This document shows positions 51,423-60,739 of a stretch of DNA of 64,000 nucleotides, piece after piece; the first letter of the stretch is position 1; the number at the start of each line of letters is the position of its first letter. Position numbers and translations under genes: made by a program. The notes beneath the pieces were generated by a model. That model ran no database searches and was not told the origin of the DNA. It was given only the letters and a program-made list of their open reading frames with translations. The DNA is from Pseudoflavonifractor sp. AF19-9AC (GTDB lineage: Bacteria; Bacillota; Clostridia; Oscillospirales; Oscillospiraceae). The DNA lies in contig NZ_QUGI01000005.1 of NCBI RefSeq assembly GCF_003478995.1, forward strand, positions 194,976-258,975, read 5' to 3'.

Positions 51423-51468
51423 TTGACGTGCGGGAGGTCACAGGTTCAAGTCCTGTATCGTCCACCAT
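51423..51468 (+). repeat. attR: 46-bp copy of the tRNA-Val 3' part
   Basis: It is identical to 10016-10061. It lacks the 5' half of the tRNA, so it is not a functional tRNA gene. Confidence 0.93.
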
Positions 51469-51470
51469 GT

Positions 51471-51507
51471 AAAACCCTTGAAACCAAACGGTTTCAAGGG
51501 TTTTTTC
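51471..51507 (+). terminator. Native tRNA-Val terminator, displaced by the insertion
   Basis: AAAACCCTTGAAACC (51471-51485) pairs with GGTTTCAAGGGTTTT (51490-51504), followed by T residues. Confidence 0.85.
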
Positions 51508-51565
51508 TTTGCCTCGACCGCTTTTACCCTTATTTTACCCTTATTGAGGCTTGCTCCGAACCAGG

Positions 51566-51678
51566 TTAGGCAGACACGCTTTGAATGAACTTCTCCATGC
51601 GGTCCGCGCTGGCCTGTTTCATCTGGGCTGTCACATGGCCGTAGACGTCCAAGGTAGTGGTGCAGCTTGCAAGGTTCT
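51566..51678 (-). pseudogene. C-terminal fragment of a third tyrosine integrase
   Basis: Minus-strand translation gives LASCTTTLDVYGHVTAQMKQ then ASADRMEKFIQSVSA and a stop at 51566-51568. The nucleophile Tyr region LDVYGHVT is intact, but nothing upstream remains. It sits about 100 bp from attR with its 3' end toward the att site, as an integrase next to its attL would. Confidence 0.8.
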
Positions 51679-51689
51679 TTTTTCGGAAA

Positions 51690-51825
51690 ACCCCAATTGC
51701 CAAAGAGATCTTCTGATGGTTCAAATCCGTATTTTTTCGAGTAAATTCTCAGCGTCTGTTTGTCAATTTTCGGGAGATGACAGATCTCTTCGATGGTGTA
51801 AAGTCCTTCATCCCTTTGTAGTCAA
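51690..51825 (-). pseudogene. Fragment of a helix-turn-helix protein
   Basis: Minus-strand translation gives LYTIEEICHLPKIDKQTLRI then YSKKYGFEPSEDLFGNWGF. It looks like part of a small HTH protein, with a frameshift near its start and fusion to the integrase fragment. Confidence 0.4.
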
Positions 51826-51860
51826 TGTATTTTGTTTGCAATACCTCGCCTTGTAGTATT

Positions 51861-52230
51861 TTAGGAACATGGAGCATGGCCTAAAACGCCTGATCGCAAT
51901 TCACCGTTCCTTATACTGCGGTTAAAGATTTCATTTCAAGTCAATTTATATGATACTGTTTAGTTTTTCTATTAAAATATAACACGTTTTCGCAATCATA
52001 GGGTTTGAAGGACATAACTCATACACTTATGCCAAATAAAGGATGGCTCATCTTATAAGCATTACATGGTTTGGTTGAATATATTCAACAATTGCTTGCA
52101 ATCAACCTCGACTTGCAACTCGCGGCAGAGCAGAAATCCTAAATAATTTGCAGTATTGTCTTATTTTGAAGACAATAAAAATGCACTAAAATGTAGCGTA
52201 GAGGCAAGAAAACTTTAGTCTATTCTGCTG
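51861..52230. other. AT-rich intergenic region upstream of the surface protein
   Basis: These 370 bp hold no gene that I can support. They should contain the promoter of the surface protein gene. Confidence 0.45.
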
Positions 52231-52249
52231 ACTCGGAGGGAGAATGCAT

Positions 52250-55200
52250 ATGATGAAAAAGTTTTTATCTATTGCTGTGCTATTCGCACTTTTATGTGGA
52301 TTACTGCCAGCCACAGCTTGGGCCAGCTACCCTGTGCCAGATTATGGACCAGGGGACGCGCTGGAGAAATTTGAAAGAGGTACTCCTATGTCTGTGGCCC
52401 ACCGAGCGGCGTGGCGCATGGGGCCGGAGAACTCGCTCATTGCCATTGAGGCTGGTATTGATATGGGAATCGATGTGGTGGAGCTGGACGTAAAGTTAAC
52501 CAGCGACAAGGAGGTCGTGTTGTCCCATGACAAAACCATTGATCGCTGCGTCATGGGCAGCGGAACTGTTTCCAGCTTCACCTGGGAGCAACTGAAAGAA
52601 ATGCCTGTTAAACCCGGACAGGGGGGCAGCAGTGCGTATACTCTGAGCCAAAGCGACGCAGAGCTTTTAAACGCCCTGCCTTCCTATGCCCAGCATTCCG
52701 GTCAGGCCGTGGAAGGTGGGACAATCCCTCTGGCGCGGCTGGATGACGCCATTGACCTGATCGATAAGCGGTGCATGATTAACCTGGATCACTGCTTCAG
52801 TCAGGATTTGTTTGTGGCGTGCTATCAGGAGTTCCGGGAGAAGGATTTTCTGGACTATGTGTTCTTTAAAAACTCGGTTAGTGCTGACACTATGAACCAG
52901 TGGTATGCTGCTGCGGCGGAGAGCTGGAACAGCGCTCACCCGGAGGATACCATCACCGCGGAAAAGGTTCAGCAGAGTATTAAGTACGTTTATATCATTG
53001 GAGATGCCAGTTATGATGCTCCACAGTCCCATCTGGAGAACGGGGATAACCTTGTAATGGTGGAGATCGTGATCCAAGACGACAGCGAGGACCGCCAGGT
53101 CCAGAATGTGGTGGAGCCATGGTGCAAAGAAAATGGTGTGGCCATGTTCGTCAACACCATGTGGAGCGGTCTGTGCAGCACGAAGCCGGACACAGAGACA
53201 ACCTGGGCAGAGATGCTGGATCGGGGTTATGCGGCTATCCAGACCGATCGGCCCAGCGAGCTGTCCTGCTACTTACACGAGATCAACTCTGCCCGTCGGG
53301 CAGAGGATGTGGTGCAGGCAGAGCACTTCCATAATTTCCCCTACGACAGCTACGGATTTTCTGTCCCGGTGGCCTGCGACGATTCTCTCAACAAAACAGT
53401 ACAGGGAATGCACAGCGGGGACTGGATGAGCTATGAAAACATTCAGTTTGACGGCAGCGAGGATCTGATTAACCTGAAGGCGGCCGGTCTGGCGGAGGAC
53501 GTGTCCGTGCACTTTTACGTGGACGCCCTGGATGCCGACCACCTGATCGCCACAGCGGAGATGGACAAAACCGGGGGAGTCTATCAAACCATTACCGCCT
53601 CCATGACCAGGGAGGTACCTGCCGGGGCCCACACCCTGTATGTTGAGGCCTCTGGTATGCCCGGAAACAGTTTGGTTTCCCTGGACTGCTTCCAGTTTGT
53701 ATCCCTGGAAGATATGACAGGCGATGCAGTAATTCAGCCGGTTCAGGTGGTCACCGAGCCAGGGGTTCTGCCTCAGCTTCCTGCTACTGTTGACGTCCGC
53801 TTTGATAGTGGTGTGTTCGGTCTGCCAGTGGATTGGGAAAACATTTCCACCGACAGCTACCAGGCAGAGGGCGAATTTACCGTGCTGGGCTATGTGGATG
53901 CGCTGGAGCGCTACATTGAGGCCACCGTTACCGTGCGCACTCTGGTGGGCGAAATCCCTCAGGAGGGGCTGGCCCTTTGGCTGGACGCTGCAAAGGGCGT
54001 TACCACCGATGAGAGCGGCAACGTCACCCAGTGGGCGTCCCAGGCTGGTGAAATCACAGCAACCTTGAAGACAGGTAATCCCTCGCTGAGACCGGTAGGA
54101 CAGGGAAAGGGCATCTATTTTGACGGATCAACCGCCTTTGACCTATCCATGGATGGGGAAAATACCTTCTGGAATAACAAGGAAGAATTCACTGTGCTGC
54201 TCTATACTTCTGCAGAACTGGATACTCGGGGAGCCGAGAGCGGAACATATAGCCAGTACAACAGCGTTTTGTATTTTGGTGAGACTGCCGATTGGGGCAG
54301 CGCATATTTTACCCCCAGCCAGAACGAGGTGATTTTCCGTTTTGGCAGCGGAACCAGTCAGGACTACGGCACCACCTATGAGCGGGACCAGAATATTGGT
54401 TCTATTTTCACCGGCACTGCTATCCGCAAGGATGGTCTGAATAATTCCATTTTTGTGGATGAGGAGCTGATATACGACGGAAGAGCTGCTTCTTCGGAGA
54501 CAAAGAATATCTCCTCCTCCGGCTGGATCGGGCTTGGAAAAAACAACAACTATTTTAAGGGCACCGTGTGTGAGGTCCTGATCTACGACAGGGCTCTGAG
54601 CGATCAGGAGATTGCCGCGGCTCAGCGGAGCCTGGCAGAGAAGTACGCCCAGGAGATCACGGAGGTAGAGCCTGTTTCGGTTACCTGTACCGAAGGAGTG
54701 GCGCCTGTCCTGCCTGATATGGTACATGTTACCTTTGACAGCGGCCTGGAGATGGACCTTCAGGTAGCTTGGGACACGCCCGACCCCCGCTCTTACCTGC
54801 AGGCGGGGTCCTTCCAAGTAACAGGCAAGCTGGGGAACGGATACCAAGTGACGGCCCAAGTCACGGTCACCGCTTCCGACTCCTCCAGTTTCGAGGACCT
54901 GCAGGACCAGCTCCTGCTCCGCTTCTCTGCCCAAAGCGGTATCACAAAAGACGAAGACAACAAGGTCTCCCAGTGGGACGGCACTGTCAGCGGGCAAACC
55001 GCCGTTTCTGCCGCCCAGAGCAATTCTGCTGCCCAGCCCACGGCCATTGTGGATGGGGAGGGCCAGATCACAGGGGTCCATTTTGACGGAAACGATATTC
55101 TGCCCTTCTCCTTGGAACGAGACACTTTCAATGGGAAGAAGGAACTCACCGCTGTAATATACAGCAAGCCGGAGCAAGCAGCGCCTTCCGGAATTAAAAA

Positions 55201-57814
55201 TAACCACAACAATTCGGTGCTGTACTTTGAGGAGTATGGCGCAGGCTGGAGCGGAATGTATGTGGGCACGTTCACTAACGGTGCCACAGGTCGGTTCGGC
55301 ACAGGCTCAGCCAATTACCGTGGCATTCTCTATGATGATGGCGCATACTCCGGCTACACCACCACCGTTCTGCAAAAGAAGGGGGCCCAGACGGACCTTT
55401 TGTATCTCAACGGAGAGTTGATCTCCCAGGGGATCCAGACTGATTCCGGCTCCGCCGGGGAGACGACCCAATACATCAACGGGGCAGCAGGACAGCTGGG
55501 ATGCGGCAAGAAAAATACTTACTGGTCCGGCACCGTTCGGGAGATCATGGTCTTCGACGGCGCCCTGACAGCAGAAGAGCTTTCTGTGGTCAGCGACTAT
55601 CTGGAATCCACCTATGAACAGGCGGAAGTACCGGAGGACGGCCTTCTCTTTTGGATGGATGCCTCCTCTGGCGTGACAGCAGACAGTGAGGGAAACGTCC
55701 AAAGTTGGGCGTCCAAAACCGGTAGCCTGACTGCCCAGGTCAAAACCAGCGGCAGCGGAATCACCAGCTTTCCGGCGTACCAGGCAGAGGGGATCAACGG
55801 AAAAGGGACCATCCAGTTTGACGGCGGCAGTGCCCTCTCGCTGGAACTGGCTGAAAATGCGCTGAACGGCCTTACCGGGGCCACCATCATTGCCTATGCC
55901 GATCCCCAGATCCCGCTGGGTTCCGGAGATGGCCATGACGCAGCGTGGTGGGCCCAGCGCAACACACTCTTCTCCGTAGATGAGTCCGGCAGCTGGGGCA
56001 GCGTATACTTAGGAGTCTATACTGACGCAGTCTCCGGCCGGCTGGGGACCGGTACAGACAATGACGCAGGCGTCTGTTCCCGCCGAACGGAACCAATTAC
56101 CGGATATACCACCACAGTCCTCCGCTGGGACGGCAATTCCAAAACCTATCAGGTGGAGGCGGACGGCACGCCCCTGGCCGGCGGAGCATCCAAGGCCAGC
56201 CAGACGGGCAACAATAAGAACATTGTATATCTGGGCGCCGGAAAAGGCGGAACTATGTGGACGGGCTCTGTCAGTGAGATCCTGTTCTACAACCGTGTCC
56301 TCAGCGATGAGGAGGTGGCAGGCGTCTACCGGTATCTGGAAGACAAATATGTCCCCGCGGGTCCCCTTCCTGTGGCGGTGACCGGGGTATATCTGAAGGA
56401 AGCGAACACTCAGCTCAATCTGTATGTGGGCGATGAGAGTCAGCTGACCGCTTGCACCATTCCGGCTAACGCAGATGAGACGGGGCTCAGCTGGCAAAGC
56501 AGCAACCCCGGAGTGGTGTCCGTTGACCAAAACGGAACCGTGACGGCGCATCAAGTGGGGTCTGCGGTAATCACAGTTACTACCACGGAAGGTGGATACT
56601 CCAAGAGCTGTTCGGTCCGCGTCAATTCCACCGCCGGGCAGGACCTGTTTGCGGACATTCAGAACATGATTCGGTGGGCAGAGACCCAGAACGGCGACTC
56701 TTTGGAACATTGGGACGAAATGGAAGCTGCCATAGAGGCGGCTCGGGCCCTGACCGAGAGCAGTTCCCAGCAGGACCTCCAGACAGCCTATGACGCGCTG
56801 CGCCAGGCAAAAATGAATCTGACATTGAAGCAGCTGACCGTTTCTTTTGACACGAGGTGCAGCATTGAAGTAGAACCGGCCACTGTCCCCTACGGGCAGA
56901 CCATCACTCAGGTGGATATCCACCGCCCCGGTTATACTCTGGAGGGCTGGTATCTCAATGACGTGCTCTTTGACTTTACCACACCGATCACTCAGGACAT
57001 CACTCTGACGGCAAAATGGACGTCCACTTCTACCAGCGGCGGAGGTGGCAGCACAAGCTACGCCATCACCCTGCCCTCTAAAATGGAAAACGGCAGTCTG
57101 TCCGTCACCCCCACCCGGGCCACCAAGGGCCGCACTGTGACCATTACCGTGAGACCTGACGAAGGATATGAGCTGGACAAGCTGATCGCCACCGACAAGA
57201 ACGGCAGCAGTATAAAGTTGACATCGAAAGGAAACAACCAGTACTCCTTTGTTATGCCTGGCAGCAAGGTTACTATTGAGGTGAGCTTTGTAAAAATCAA
57301 GGAAAGTTCTGTCCTGGATCGTTTCACTGATATAACTTCCGACGCTTGGTATGCCAGTGCTGTCGAGTTTGTGGTTGAGAAGGGACTCATGGCGGGTACC
57401 TCGGGCAATACCTTTGAGCCGGATGCTGTCATGAACCGTGCTATGATTTGGACCGTTTTGGCTGCCTATAATGGCGCAAACACGAGCGGTGGAAATCCTT
57501 GGTATGCGCCCAGCCAACAGTGGGCGGTTCTCAACGGTATTTCCGATGGTACTTCCCCTAACGCTCCCATCACCCGTGAGCAGTTGGCGGTTATGCTGTG
57601 GCGTGCTGCGGGCAGTCCCAGCACAAGCAAGAGCTTGAGTAACTATGCCGACGCAGACAATATCAGTAACTGGGCAATGGAAGCACTGGCCTGGGCCGTG
57701 GACAATGGCATTATTTTTGGCACTGGGGATAACAGCCTGGCACCTAAAGCCTCGGCTACCCGCGCTCAAGCATCTGTGATGCTTATGCATTTTGTAAATT
57801 GCATGGAGGGCTGA
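52250..57814 (+). CDS. Large SLH-anchored surface protein: GDPD + CBM6 + Ig-like + three LamG
   Basis: A 1,854-aa exported protein with signal peptide MKKFLSIAVLFALLCGLLPA. Domains in order (approximate residues): glycerophosphodiester phosphodiesterase 45-340 with VAHRAAW, VVELDV and SHD catalytic parts; CBM6-like 355-495; Ig-like 497-575; LamG-like 575-805; Ig-like 805-880; two more LamG-like 882-1380; Big_2-like 1385-1465; helical FIVAR-like 1466-1530; Listeria-Bacteroides repeat 1532-1590; GGGG linker; bacterial repeat; three SLH domains 1690-1854. It should sit on the S-layer and attack phosphodiester-decorated glycans. GGAGG lies 10 nt before ATG 52250; ATG 52244 is an alternative. Confidence 0.88.
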   Translation: MMKKFLSIAVLFALLCGLLPATAWASYPVPDYGPGDALEKFERGTPMSVAHRAAWRMGPENSLIAIEAGIDMGIDVVELDVKLTSDKEVVLSHDKTIDRCVMGSGTVSSFTWEQLKEMPVKPGQGGSSAYTLSQSDAELLNALPSYAQHSGQAVEGGTIPLARLDDAIDLIDKRCMINLDHCFSQDLFVACYQEFREKDFLDYVFFKNSVSADTMNQWYAAAAESWNSAHPEDTITAEKVQQSIKYVYIIGDASYDAPQSHLENGDNLVMVEIVIQDDSEDRQVQNVVEPWCKENGVAMFVNTMWSGLCSTKPDTETTWAEMLDRGYAAIQTDRPSELSCYLHEINSARRAEDVVQAEHFHNFPYDSYGFSVPVACDDSLNKTVQGMHSGDWMSYENIQFDGSEDLINLKAAGLAEDVSVHFYVDALDADHLIATAEMDKTGGVYQTITASMTREVPAGAHTLYVEASGMPGNSLVSLDCFQFVSLEDMTGDAVIQPVQVVTEPGVLPQLPATVDVRFDSGVFGLPVDWENISTDSYQAEGEFTVLGYVDALERYIEATVTVRTLVGEIPQEGLALWLDAAKGVTTDESGNVTQWASQAGEITATLKTGNPSLRPVGQGKGIYFDGSTAFDLSMDGENTFWNNKEEFTVLLYTSAELDTRGAESGTYSQYNSVLYFGETADWGSAYFTPSQNEVIFRFGSGTSQDYGTTYERDQNIGSIFTGTAIRKDGLNNSIFVDEELIYDGRAASSETKNISSSGWIGLGKNNNYFKGTVCEVLIYDRALSDQEIAAAQRSLAEKYAQEITEVEPVSVTCTEGVAPVLPDMVHVTFDSGLEMDLQVAWDTPDPRSYLQAGSFQVTGKLGNGYQVTAQVTVTASDSSSFEDLQDQLLLRFSAQSGITKDEDNKVSQWDGTVSGQTAVSAAQSNSAAQPTAIVDGEGQITGVHFDGNDILPFSLERDTFNGKKELTAVIYSKPEQAAPSGIKNNHNNSVLYFEEYGAGWSGMYVGTFTNGATGRFGTGSANYRGILYDDGAYSGYTTTVLQKKGAQTDLLYLNGELISQGIQTDSGSAGETTQYINGAAGQLGCGKKNTYWSGTVREIMVFDGALTAEELSVVSDYLESTYEQAEVPEDGLLFWMDASSGVTADSEGNVQSWASKTGSLTAQVKTSGSGITSFPAYQAEGINGKGTIQFDGGSALSLELAENALNGLTGATIIAYADPQIPLGSGDGHDAAWWAQRNTLFSVDESGSWGSVYLGVYTDAVSGRLGTGTDNDAGVCSRRTEPITGYTTTVLRWDGNSKTYQVEADGTPLAGGASKASQTGNNKNIVYLGAGKGGTMWTGSVSEILFYNRVLSDEEVAGVYRYLEDKYVPAGPLPVAVTGVYLKEANTQLNLYVGDESQLTACTIPANADETGLSWQSSNPGVVSVDQNGTVTAHQVGSAVITVTTTEGGYSKSCSVRVNSTAGQDLFADIQNMIRWAETQNGDSLEHWDEMEAAIEAARALTESSSQQDLQTAYDALRQAKMNLTLKQLTVSFDTRCSIEVEPATVPYGQTITQVDIHRPGYTLEGWYLNDVLFDFTTPITQDITLTAKWTSTSTSGGGGSTSYAITLPSKMENGSLSVTPTRATKGRTVTITVRPDEGYELDKLIATDKNGSSIKLTSKGNNQYSFVMPGSKVTIEVSFVKIKESSVLDRFTDITSDAWYASAVEFVVEKGLMAGTSGNTFEPDAVMNRAMIWTVLAAYNGANTSGGNPWYAPSQQWAVLNGISDGTSPNAPITREQLAVMLWRAAGSPSTSKSLSNYADADNISNWAMEALAWAVDNGIIFGTGDNSLAPKASATRAQASVMLMHFVNCMEG

Positions 57815-58017
57815 CGCAGTTGAGCTGAGTATTTGCTTGCAATACGGGATGGCTATGCCTTATGGGACTGCTGCAATCCGACGGGGCGCAAAATACAATT
57901 ACTTACATTTGAAGTTGATTAGGGCGATTACTGATCAAGACTCAATCCAAATCATATTTGAAACCATTCATTAGGGTACATTCTACAGCAAGACATTCAG
58001 GCTCGCTATTCCGAGCA
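57815..58017. other. Intergenic region after the surface protein gene
   Basis: No gene or hairpin was recognised directly after the stop codon. Confidence 0.4.
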
Positions 58018-58060
58018 GAATATTCTCCGGAGGTAATTTCTCCGGAGAATATTCTTTTTT
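58018..58060 (+). terminator. Strong terminator
   Basis: Perfect 15-bp stem (58018-58032 with 58040-58054) followed by TTTTTT. It probably ends transcription of the surface protein gene about 200 bp upstream. Confidence 0.85.
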
Positions 58061-58061
58061 A

Positions 58062-58265
58062 GCCCACTTTTTCTGAACTCGAAGGGGCTCCAGCCCGTCA
58101 AAGCAGACCTTTTCATTCCCACGGAAGCCGATCTGTGCCGAAGAGAGGCGGAATCGTTCGGGGTTCTGGGAGGGCGGTTTCTTCCTCAGCGCAGATGTTC
58201 TTCTTAGTATGAAGCGTGCGGCATGTATTCTGCGTCCCGGCAGTTGCATGGAACTTGGACCATTT
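58062..58265 (-). pseudogene. Decayed fragment of a tyrosine integrase gene
   Basis: Minus-strand translation gives KWSKFHATAGTQNTCRTLHT, EEETALPEPRTIPPL, then stops. It matches the stretch KWSDFDEEAGTLNVCRTIHA of the integrase at 11598-12803. The final part resembles the EPLRAKKKAG end of the 10225 integrase in another frame. Internal stops and deletions show decay. Confidence 0.65.
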
Positions 58266-58623
58266 CCAGCATCACTTATGGGGCAGCATGGAAGTCCTGA
58301 AATTCTTGATACGGATCACTCCATGTTCAGTAAAGACATGGAAATAAAGAATACAAGAAGATAATGTTATTCTCGTTTCCTCTTTATTATGGGGCTGGAA
58401 ACCATTCAACAAAATTGATAATGTCGAACAGTTTCGCTTATTAGTGGTAGGCGAGATTATAGAGTGTACACAGATTAATCTCTGTGTACTTTGGCAGCTT
58501 AATCTTGACAAAAAAAGTTTTCCTATGTATCATGGATAAAAATGATTTGCTTGAAGCAAATTGGGAAGGCTGAAGTCTTCTGTTTCCTGGGCGTATCAAT
58601 AATTTGCTGAACTGTATGCTAAG
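58266..58623. other. Intergenic region with one hairpin
   Basis: GTGTACACAGA/TCTCTGTGTAC near 58465-58490 forms a stem. No gene is supported. A promoter or leader for the downstream transporter operon is expected here. Confidence 0.4.
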
Positions 58624-58666
58624 AGGCATATGACTTCTCAGAAGAGAAGCCGTATGCCTTTTTATT
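58624..58666 (+). terminator. Terminator-like hairpin upstream of the ABC operon
   Basis: AGGCATA (58624-58630) pairs with TATGCCT (58653-58659), with an inner CTTCTC/GAGAAG stem, then TTTTTATT. It is 99 bp before the lipoprotein start. It may be a plain terminator or the expression platform of an unrecognised leader RNA. Confidence 0.6.
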
Positions 58667-58764
58667 TTCGGCAAAACAAAGAGAGAAAAGGCAACTCTAC
58701 AGAAAAAACGGGAGTTTCCATGAAATCTGGACTTTGAGATTCAAGTGAAATGGAGGAGACGAGA

Positions 58765-59952
58765 ATGTATAAAACAGCAAAAAAATGCGTGGCCATTTTC
58801 TTGGCGCTTTGTATGGTGAGCTCTGTTCTTGCAGGATGCGGCATGTCTGACGCAAACGCATCGTCCAGCCAGAATGATGCTTCAGAACAGGGGGGGACGG
58901 CTGCGACAAAAGTTGTGACTGATATGCGCGGTAAAGATGTGACGATCCCCGCGGATCCCCAGAGAGTAGCCATTTTTGACAAGGGATTCCTTGTGCAGTC
59001 TATGAGGGCTCTTGGCGTGCTGGATAAGATCTGTGCCACGGGAGGTCTGATTACAGAGGTCGGTGATCCGGAGCAGCGGGACAGCATGTATCTGTTTCCT
59101 GAAATCATGGAACTTCCCATTCTGGGCTATCCCACAGATGCTGTGGACTTTGAAACCCTGGCTGTGGCAGCCCCGGATCTGGTGATTCTCCGAAACAGTG
59201 AGTATATTAAGGACAGCGAGATCACGGCGGATGCCATCAATAAAATTGAGAATGATTTGGGACTGCCCCTGGTGGTGATCAACGGGCCGGGCTGCTACGA
59301 GGAAGCCAAGTTGGAGTATCAGTATGAAGGTATTTCCCTTCTGGGAGAAGTATTTGGCAAGCAGGAGCGCGCGGCGGAAGTGATCGCTTACATGAAGGAT
59401 CAGGTCGCCATGGTGCAGGAGAGAACGGCGGATATTGCGGATGCCGATAAGCCTTCTGTTATGTATATTGGTCTTCGTAACGATGATGGCGTTGGCGTAG
59501 TGTGGGGAGAGAATTTTGGCGATGCCAAATTCAGCACAGAGTATGCCAATATTAAAAATGTGTATGGAGAATCTGCCCGAACTACCATGTCTGCAGAGCA
59601 GATTATTACGCTGAATCCGGATGTGATCATCCTGTGCACCAATTCTGTGCGCCCCGACCCGGATATTTTGACGACGGATCCGACCTATGAAAGCCTGAAA
59701 AACGTAAGCGCGGTAAAGAATGACCGGGTTACGTCCATAGGCCTGCTGACATGGTGGGGAGATTTTCGCCTGGAGTTCCCCACGATTCTGTTAATCGCGG
59801 CAAAGTCTGCATATCCGGAACGTTTTGAGGACATCAACGTAGCGGAGTGGCTGAATGAATATCATAAGACCCTGTATGGGCTGGATGATGCGCAGGCCCA
59901 GAAAATCAAAGAAATCCAGCAGCTTGACTGGATGGATTCCCAGGGATTTTAA
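58765..59952 (+). CDS. FecCD-type ABC transporter substrate-binding lipoprotein
   Basis: The 395-aa protein has a lipoprotein signal (CVAIFLALCMVSSVLAGC) and a periplasmic-binding-protein type fold with VVTDMRGKDVTIPADPQRVA at the start of the mature part. Relatives bind siderophores, haem, cobalamin or metal chelates. ATG 58765 follows GGAGG with 8-nt spacing. It is the first gene of a row with a methyltransferase, permease, ATPase, larE and larB, so a nickel complex is a plausible ligand. Confidence 0.85.
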   Translation: MYKTAKKCVAIFLALCMVSSVLAGCGMSDANASSSQNDASEQGGTAATKVVTDMRGKDVTIPADPQRVAIFDKGFLVQSMRALGVLDKICATGGLITEVGDPEQRDSMYLFPEIMELPILGYPTDAVDFETLAVAAPDLVILRNSEYIKDSEITADAINKIENDLGLPLVVINGPGCYEEAKLEYQYEGISLLGEVFGKQERAAEVIAYMKDQVAMVQERTADIADADKPSVMYIGLRNDDGVGVVWGENFGDAKFSTEYANIKNVYGESARTTMSAEQIITLNPDVIILCTNSVRPDPDILTTDPTYESLKNVSAVKNDRVTSIGLLTWWGDFRLEFPTILLIAAKSAYPERFEDINVAEWLNEYHKTLYGLDDAQAQKIKEIQQLDWMDSQGF

Positions 59953-59965
59953 GAAAGTAGGTTTT

Positions 59966-60739
59966 ATGAGAAATCAGTACGATAACATAGAGAAAGCGGC
60001 AGCCTATGACCGTTCCGTGCGAATTTGGGAAGACGGAAAGGAACGGGTGGCAGGTATGGCGCTGTCTTCTGAGATGAAGGTGCTTGACATTGGGTGTGGG
60101 CCGGGGATTCTGGCCCTGCCCATGGCAAAGCGGGTGCAGGAGGTAACGGTCGTTGAGCCTTCGGCGGCTATGCGTGATTTGCTAAGAAAGCACATGAAGG
60201 AAGAGGGCGTGAATAACATCCGGATTCTTCCCTCTCTTTGGGAAGAGGTACCGGAGGAGGAACTGGAAGAATATGACCTGGTTATTGCATCCTACTCCTT
60301 GAATATGCCGGATTTCCTGGAGGCGGCATTGAAGATGGACCGCCATTCCAGAGGGGAGGTCTGGCTGTACTGGTTTGCCGGAGAGACCTCTTGGGAGCGG
60401 GATAAGCGGATTCTCAGCGCGCGGCTGGGAGATCCCACGCCGGTAAGCGGTCACCGCAAAATCGATGTGTTTTACAACATCCTCTACAATGCGGGGATTT
60501 ACTGTGATATTAACATGCTGCACGGAACTTCCTTTGACCGGGAATACGAAACGTTTGAAGAGGCTGTTGAAGATCACAGAAAGCGTCATGGACTTGCCGA
60601 GGACGCTCTGCCTGTCCTGACGGCTTATCTGATGGAGCGGCTGGAATCCCGGGATGGAACATGGTATTACCGCGATTTGACCCATTATGTTCGGATGAGC
60701 TGGCGTGCGGGACAGCGTTTACAGGAGAGGAACGGATGA
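59966..60739 (+). CDS. Class I SAM-dependent methyltransferase
   Basis: The 257-aa protein carries the SAM-binding motif MKVLDIGCGPGILALPMAKR and the post-I acidic residue in VTVVEPSAAM. The ATG at 59966 lies 13 bp after the binding-protein gene, and the stop overlaps the permease start (ATGA), so it belongs to the transport operon. It may modify the chelator or the metal complex that the transporter handles. The substrate is unknown. Confidence 0.82.
   Translation: MRNQYDNIEKAAAYDRSVRIWEDGKERVAGMALSSEMKVLDIGCGPGILALPMAKRVQEVTVVEPSAAMRDLLRKHMKEEGVNNIRILPSLWEEVPEEELEEYDLVIASYSLNMPDFLEAALKMDRHSRGEVWLYWFAGETSWERDKRILSARLGDPTPVSGHRKIDVFYNILYNAGIYCDINMLHGTSFDREYETFEEAVEDHRKRHGLAEDALPVLTAYLMERLESRDGTWYYRDLTHYVRMSWRAGQRLQERNG

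Larger units (their letters stand above)
10016..51468. mobile_element. 41.4-kb composite element integrated in tRNA-Val
   Basis: A perfect 46-bp repeat of the tRNA 3' end delimits the region. At the left it carries two tyrosine integrases next to attL, then a toxin-antitoxin cassette, a relaxase with accessory protein, a DNA-binding protein and an excisionase. This is the gene set of an integrative mobilizable element without its own type IV secretion genes. A complete serine-recombinase ICE (about 20092-47186) lies within it, and an AT-rich metabolic cargo lies before attR. Confidence 0.85.

Noticed and set aside
51423-51468. A second tRNA-Val gene
   Set aside because: Only the 3' half is present; the D-arm and the 5' acceptor strand are missing, so it is attR.
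56009-57790. Minus-strand 593-codon frame under the surface protein gene
   Set aside because: It is a shadow of the Ig-like and SLH coding region and lacks any start signal or motif.
58440-58740. Cobalamin or metal riboswitch upstream of the ABC operon
   Set aside because: I could not find the conserved core of the cobalamin, NiCo or Moco riboswitch; only a terminator-like hairpin is clear.
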